Positions 60,340 to 64,000 of a DNA stretch of 64,000 nucleotides are shown piece by piece; the stretch's first letter is position 1, and each line of letters opens with the position of its first letter. The position numbers were made by a program, and so were the translations under genes. The stretch spans positions 128,039,309-128,103,308 of the forward strand of contig OZ023269.1 in the NCBI GenBank assembly GCA_964006375.1, given 5' to 3'. The notes beneath the pieces were generated by a model, which was given only the letters and a program-made list of their open reading frames with translations, was not told the DNA's origin and made no database searches. This DNA comes from Tillus elongatus. Its lineage: Eukaryota; Arthropoda; Insecta; Coleoptera; Cleridae.

Positions 60340-60858
60340 TAGAATTATCGCCAAAGCATCAGAGAAAGGGTTTATTTGAAATGAAATTACTGGAAAGATT
60401 TTAGTAAAATGAAGGACAATGACGGTTGACGCTGAAACTTAAGGGTCTGCAGAACACTCTTCCTGCGACATTTTCTTTACATAATCTGTATTCGTTTCAG
60501 ATTATTTGCCTAAATGTTGCCAATTTTGACGTTTCAAATCGCGACTTTGACGTTTTGAGAAAAACCCCAATTTTTTTTAATGCCCATAACTTTTTTGTTT
60601 TTAAACTTACAGACCTAAATTTTGGTACATAGTACATTTTATAATGAAAACACGTGAACCAAATTTGGTTTCCCTTACTTTCTTATTTCCGGAGATATAT
60701 TTTTTTTACGAAAGAAAACAGAAAATTTTCCGGGAAACTGAAACTGACCGCGGATATGGGTTCTAGGAGACCTAGGTCGCGCTCATTTGAAGAAATGTTT
60801 TCAAAATTCAAAAGTCTGGATCTCCTCATTGGTGAATTTTTTAAAGAAAATTCACTAA
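60340..60858 (-). mobile_element. Helentron-like fragment (middle segment and 5' module)
   Basis: Middle segment (CAGAGAAAGGGTTTATTTGA, TTGCCTAAATGTTGCC) joined directly to body pieces (GGAGATATATTTTTTTTACG) and to the 5' module ending AAAGAAAATTCACTAAAA. The (TA)n core and the CCGATAACTC part are deleted. Confidence 0.7.
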
Positions 60859-61614
60859 AAGATAAATGATTATGCATTTAATTATTTATAAACACAAAAT
60901 TCTCATAGTATTAACAAATTGTAGATAATTTCTACTAATCATCGATAAAAAATTAACACTCCATACTATCTTTAACGAGTAACACTACAATTCTAAACAT
61001 TTATTAATGGTTAGTCAAAAGTCCATTACAAAGTTCAAAACGACATCACAAGGAAGTTAGTAGCTGTGTTTAGTAAAACAACATACTTTTTGAGAATAAA
61101 TAGAAAACCACTCAAGCTATAATAATAATTACATGTAAGGCTCTCAAAATCTATAACCCAAATAAAACAAAATCGATGAAAAGGAATTGTTATTTGTAAT
61201 GTTTATTTTTTAGTGTTACTATATTGTCTAGTCAAATTATTATTTTAATTAAATTCAATTAAAGTGACATTTAATTTCTTATACAAATTTTTACAGACCT
61301 CTATCGAATGTTACAATGCCAAGGTTGCTTTCTAAAAAAAGCATCAAGGAAAATACATGCCTACGAGCCGTGTACAGTCAGACAAAATCTATCGCAAGCT
61401 TACTAAACATACTATCAAAAACCTATCGTCAATTAATTTAATTGAATTAGTTAATTTATGTAATTAAAATCATACATTGCATCTACGAATAAACTATGCT
61501 TGTTGTATACTGAACAAACTCTTTACAATATCCTCCTAAACTCCTTTTAGAAAAACTATTTCAATGAATGTTACTTTTGATTTTGTTACTAATTTTGCTT
61601 CTTTTGTTGTTGTG
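60859..61614. other. Unassigned AT-rich spacer
   Basis: No gene or repeat end recognised up to the hAT target duplication. Confidence 0.4.
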
Positions 61615-61682
61615 AGTCCCACCAGTGACCTAGCTAGGGTGGGTAGGGGCCCGTGCCCCACCCAAATGCCGATTTTTTACCC

Positions 61683-62165
61683 GCGGATGTTAAATTTTGA
61701 ATCGGTGGAACGACATGAATCGATTTCAATATTTGTTGATGACTTCTTTGAAATTCTAAATGCCTTGGAAGAACTCAGGTCAGAAGAATATGACAAAGCT
61801 GCTAATCAGTTACACAGATCACTTCGTAGCTTTCCATTTCTAATCACTAGTAATCACTTGGAATAACATATTTTATTTCAAAATTGATTAAATGAAAAAG
61901 AGGCTCCAAATGATCCTTTGGAAGTACTGAGGAAATATTATGTAGAAAAGTTTCCTAATATTAGTGTTGTTGGGAATGTGTTCCATTTTACCTGTGACAA
62001 CAGCATCCACCAAAGGAGGTTGTCTATTCTGAAGAGAATAGAAACATACTTAAGAAATGCCACAAGACTCACGGTTTGGCTCTCATCAACATTTACAGGG
62101 ACATAAATATTGAAGCGCCGGCATTCAGTAACCTTGTGAACAATATAAATGAAATGTTAATTATT
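61683..62165 (+). pseudogene. hAT transposase C-terminal remnant (ZMYM1-like group)
   Basis: Frames give FFEILNALEELRSEEYDKAA, a broken linker, then DPLEVLRKYYVEKFPNISV, RRLSILKRIETYLRNATRLT and, after a one-base shift, GLALINIYRDINIE. The sequence SxLKRIxTYLRN...RLxGLALINIxRD is the hAT dimerisation domain. At least two stops and one frameshift are present. Confidence 0.75.
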
Positions 62166-62215
62166 TGATAATGTTTTCTGCCAACCTATTTCAATCTATC
62201 CCGAGCCACTGCTTT

Positions 62216-63743
62216 GACAGGTCAGGTCAGGTCAGGTCCTACACACTTCGAGATTCAATCCTTCTTTGTTTTCGGCAGTGATGCAATGCTTGCATTTTGG
62301 TGGGCAAAGTCTCCTAGATAGCGCGTCGGCATTACCGTGCTGTCGTCCAGGGCGGTGTTCGATGGTTAAATTGTACTGGATTTTTAAATTGAAAAAGCCA
62401 GCGTAGGGAAGCGTGGTCTGTTCTCAGGAGAAATTCCTGACCATTAGATATTTGTGAAAATGCTCGAACGTCTTGATAATGGCTAGAAGTTCTTTCCTCG
62501 TCACGCAGTAGTTCTTTTCTGCTTTGGACAGGGCTTTGCTGAAATACCCTACAACCTTCTTTTGGCCTCCCTGTTCCTGCGAAAGAACACCTCCAATACC
62601 AACATCGCTCGCGTCCGTGTCCACAATAAAACTGTGATCAGGCTGGGGATATGTCAGAATCGGGGATGAACAGAGAGCCCGTTTTAGTGTGTTGAATGCT
62701 TTTTCATAATCATTGGTCCAAATGAAAGGTGTCTTTTCTTCCGTCAGTCTATGCAAAGGTTTTGCGATGTCAGCAAACCCCTTTACAAAACGGCGGTAAT
62801 ACGTGCAGAGGCCCAGAAAGCTTCGCAGCTGATGTACATTGGTTGGAATTTCCCAGTTCATAATACAGCCTGTCTTCTCTGGGTCGGTTTTGACTCCATC
62901 TGGGGTGATAATAAGGCCTAAGTACTTGACTGCTTTTTGAAAGAGACAGCACTTCTTCGGATTTAATTTCAAATTGGCTCCCTTTAGTTTCTGAAACACT
63001 TGTTCGACATTCTTCATGTAATCTTCGAACGACTTTCCCAAGATAATGGCGTCGTCGAGGTACACGAGGCATGTTTTCCAGTGTAGACCTCTCAAAACTG
63101 TCTCCATTAGACGCTCAAAAGTAGCTGGAGCATTACACAACCCAAATGGCATGACGTTGAACTGCCACAGTCCACTACCAGTAGTAAACGCAGTCTTTTC
63201 TTTGTCTTTGGGCTCAATCTCGACTTGCCAGTAGCCACTTTTCAAGTCCAATGTCGAAAACCATCTTGCACCTGCCAGTGTATCAAGTGTATCATAAATT
63301 CTGGGAAGTGGATAGCTGTCTTTCTTAGTGACATCATTTAACCGGAGGTAATCTACACAAAACCTTGTGGAGTCATCTTTCTTTTTAACTAACACTACTG
63401 GAGAGGCCCAAGGGCTTTGCGATGGTTCTATAACTCGTGCCTGCTCCATCTCCCTTAGCATGGTGTCAACTTCGTGCTGTTTTGCCAATGGTACCATTCG
63501 CGGTGGTTGCTTGATTGGTACAGATGTCCCAGTCTCAATGCGATGGCGTACTAAGTATGTTCTTCCAAAATCGTTCTTGTCGGTTACGAAAACGTTGCGA
63601 TATTTGGACAGCAATTTAGCCACTGCTTGCTTCTGTTGTGGAGAAGCATTTCCATTAGCTTCTGCTAAGACATCGCGTAGATGTTCTGCAAGTGGTTCAT
63701 CCGGGATGGACGAGGCTGGGTCTTCTTGGTCGTGGCACCCCAA
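62216..63743 (-). pseudogene. Ty3/gypsy pol fragment (RT and RNase H)
   Basis: An open - strand frame of 439 codons (63743-62424). It contains the pre-RT region (YRNVFVTDKNDFGRT), RT blocks PSQSPWASPVVLVKKKD, RFCVDYLRLNDVTKKDSYPL, FSTLDLKSGYWQ (first Asp), MPFGLCNAPATFERLM and CLVYLDDAIILG (YxDD intact), and RNase H starting FIVDTDASDVGIGGVLSQ. A small deletion near 62370-62425 shifts the frame. The RNase H end HRPGRQHGNADALSRR continues to a CPPKCKHC stretch near 62290 and stops near 62237. Protease, integrase, gag and LTRs are absent. It ends at a short GGTCA tandem (62217-62238). The upstream limit near 63740 overlaps the hAT end, so the first few residues may be hAT-derived. Confidence 0.88.
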
Positions 63744-63775
63744 ACGAAATTCCTGGCTACGGCACTGAGTCCCAC

Positions 63776-64000
63776 CAACGCTTCCTCAGGAGCCATAAGA
63801 ATTAACATTTACTTCTGTTTCAATTTTAATATTAACTTTAACTAAATCTCCTCAAAAATTATAAATCTCTAGCAGAATAGTTTCGACCTTTCTACTATGG
63901 CGTTCGTAATAAAAGGCATTTAAAACTGTTAAAAATAATTATTGGATATATCTACACTCACTATTTTCGTAGGAATACAAAAATCATAATAATAACAGCT
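63776..64000. other. Right edge of window
   Basis: AT-rich, nothing recognised. Confidence 0.3.

Larger units (their letters stand above)
61623..63767. mobile_element. hAT element with intact ends and 8-bp target duplication, carrying gypsy DNA
   Basis: Left end CAGTGACCTAGCTAGGGTGG and right end (reverse complement) CAGTGCCGTAGCCAGGAAT form imperfect terminal inverted repeats. They are flanked by a perfect direct AGTCCCAC at 61615-61622 and 63768-63775, the 8-bp duplication expected for hAT. The 2,145-bp interior holds the C-terminal part of a hAT transposase on + and a Ty3/gypsy pol fragment on -. The hAT N-terminal and catalytic regions are absent, so it would need a transposase supplied from elsewhere. 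Confidence 0.85.

Overview
This is a stretch of animal nuclear DNA, most likely from an insect and perhaps a beetle (the order is inference). The evidence is spliced zinc-finger exons, a nuclear-type tRNA-Ser, insect-like 28S rDNA fragments, and very AT-rich DNA crowded with insect-style transposons (several LINE families, Penelope, piggyBac, hAT, Tc1/mariner, Ty3/gypsy, and Helentron/DINE-1-like elements with (TA)n cores). There are no bacterial operons, CRISPR arrays or phage genes.

Host genes. (1) A C2H2 zinc-finger gene on the + strand: the end of one exon (2-280), a 4.4-kb intron filled with repeats, and a terminal exon (4694-6145) with about eleven fingers. (2) A gene on the - strand whose last three visible exons (18471-18535, 14776-15026, 13635-14681) join in phase. 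It encodes a basic/proline-rich segment with an NPF motif, then a long acidic Asn/Glu/Asp-rich tail; I do not recognise the family. (3) A complete tRNA-Ser(TGA) at 21744-21824 on the - strand. No other host gene is supported, although the window may lie within larger introns.

Layout. 0.4-4.3 kb: the zinc-finger intron, with a palindromic 28S rDNA insertion, a piggyBac 3' fragment joined to a LINE (family A), and a (TA)n array. 7-13 kb: Penelope LTR copies in opposite orientations, a Helentron-like element carrying a tRNA-like segment, a broken piggyBac transposase, a LINE RNase H fragment, a Tc1/mariner fragment and a Penelope GIY-YIG fragment. 15-18.4 kb: an intron of gene 2 with an R2-like LINE split by a solo LTR (4-bp target duplication) and a Helentron-like element. 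18.7-21.4 kb: LINE family B interrupted by a second LINE with a 14-bp target duplication. 22-43 kb: hAT, SINE, R1-like LINE, Tc1/mariner, a MITE, two more family A LINEs and many Helentron-like copies. 43.8-53.2 kb: a satellite array of about 160-bp monomers, invaded by a 1.6-kb Helentron-like element whose pre-insertion site survives in another copy of the array. 53.4-60.9 kb: a nearly open family B LINE with a 200-bp trinucleotide tail, a fourth family A LINE, Penelope pieces and three abutting Helentron-like copies. 61.6-63.8 kb: a hAT element with intact ends and a perfect 8-bp target duplication, containing a Ty3/gypsy pol fragment.

The unifying theme is one Helentron/DINE-1-like family. 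It has a 5' module with a hairpin, a central (TA)n array, a conserved body, and a 3' module ending in a short hairpin. About twenty full or partial copies explain most of the AT microsatellites and much of the otherwise unassigned sequence. No Rep/helicase coding region is present, so these copies look non-autonomous.
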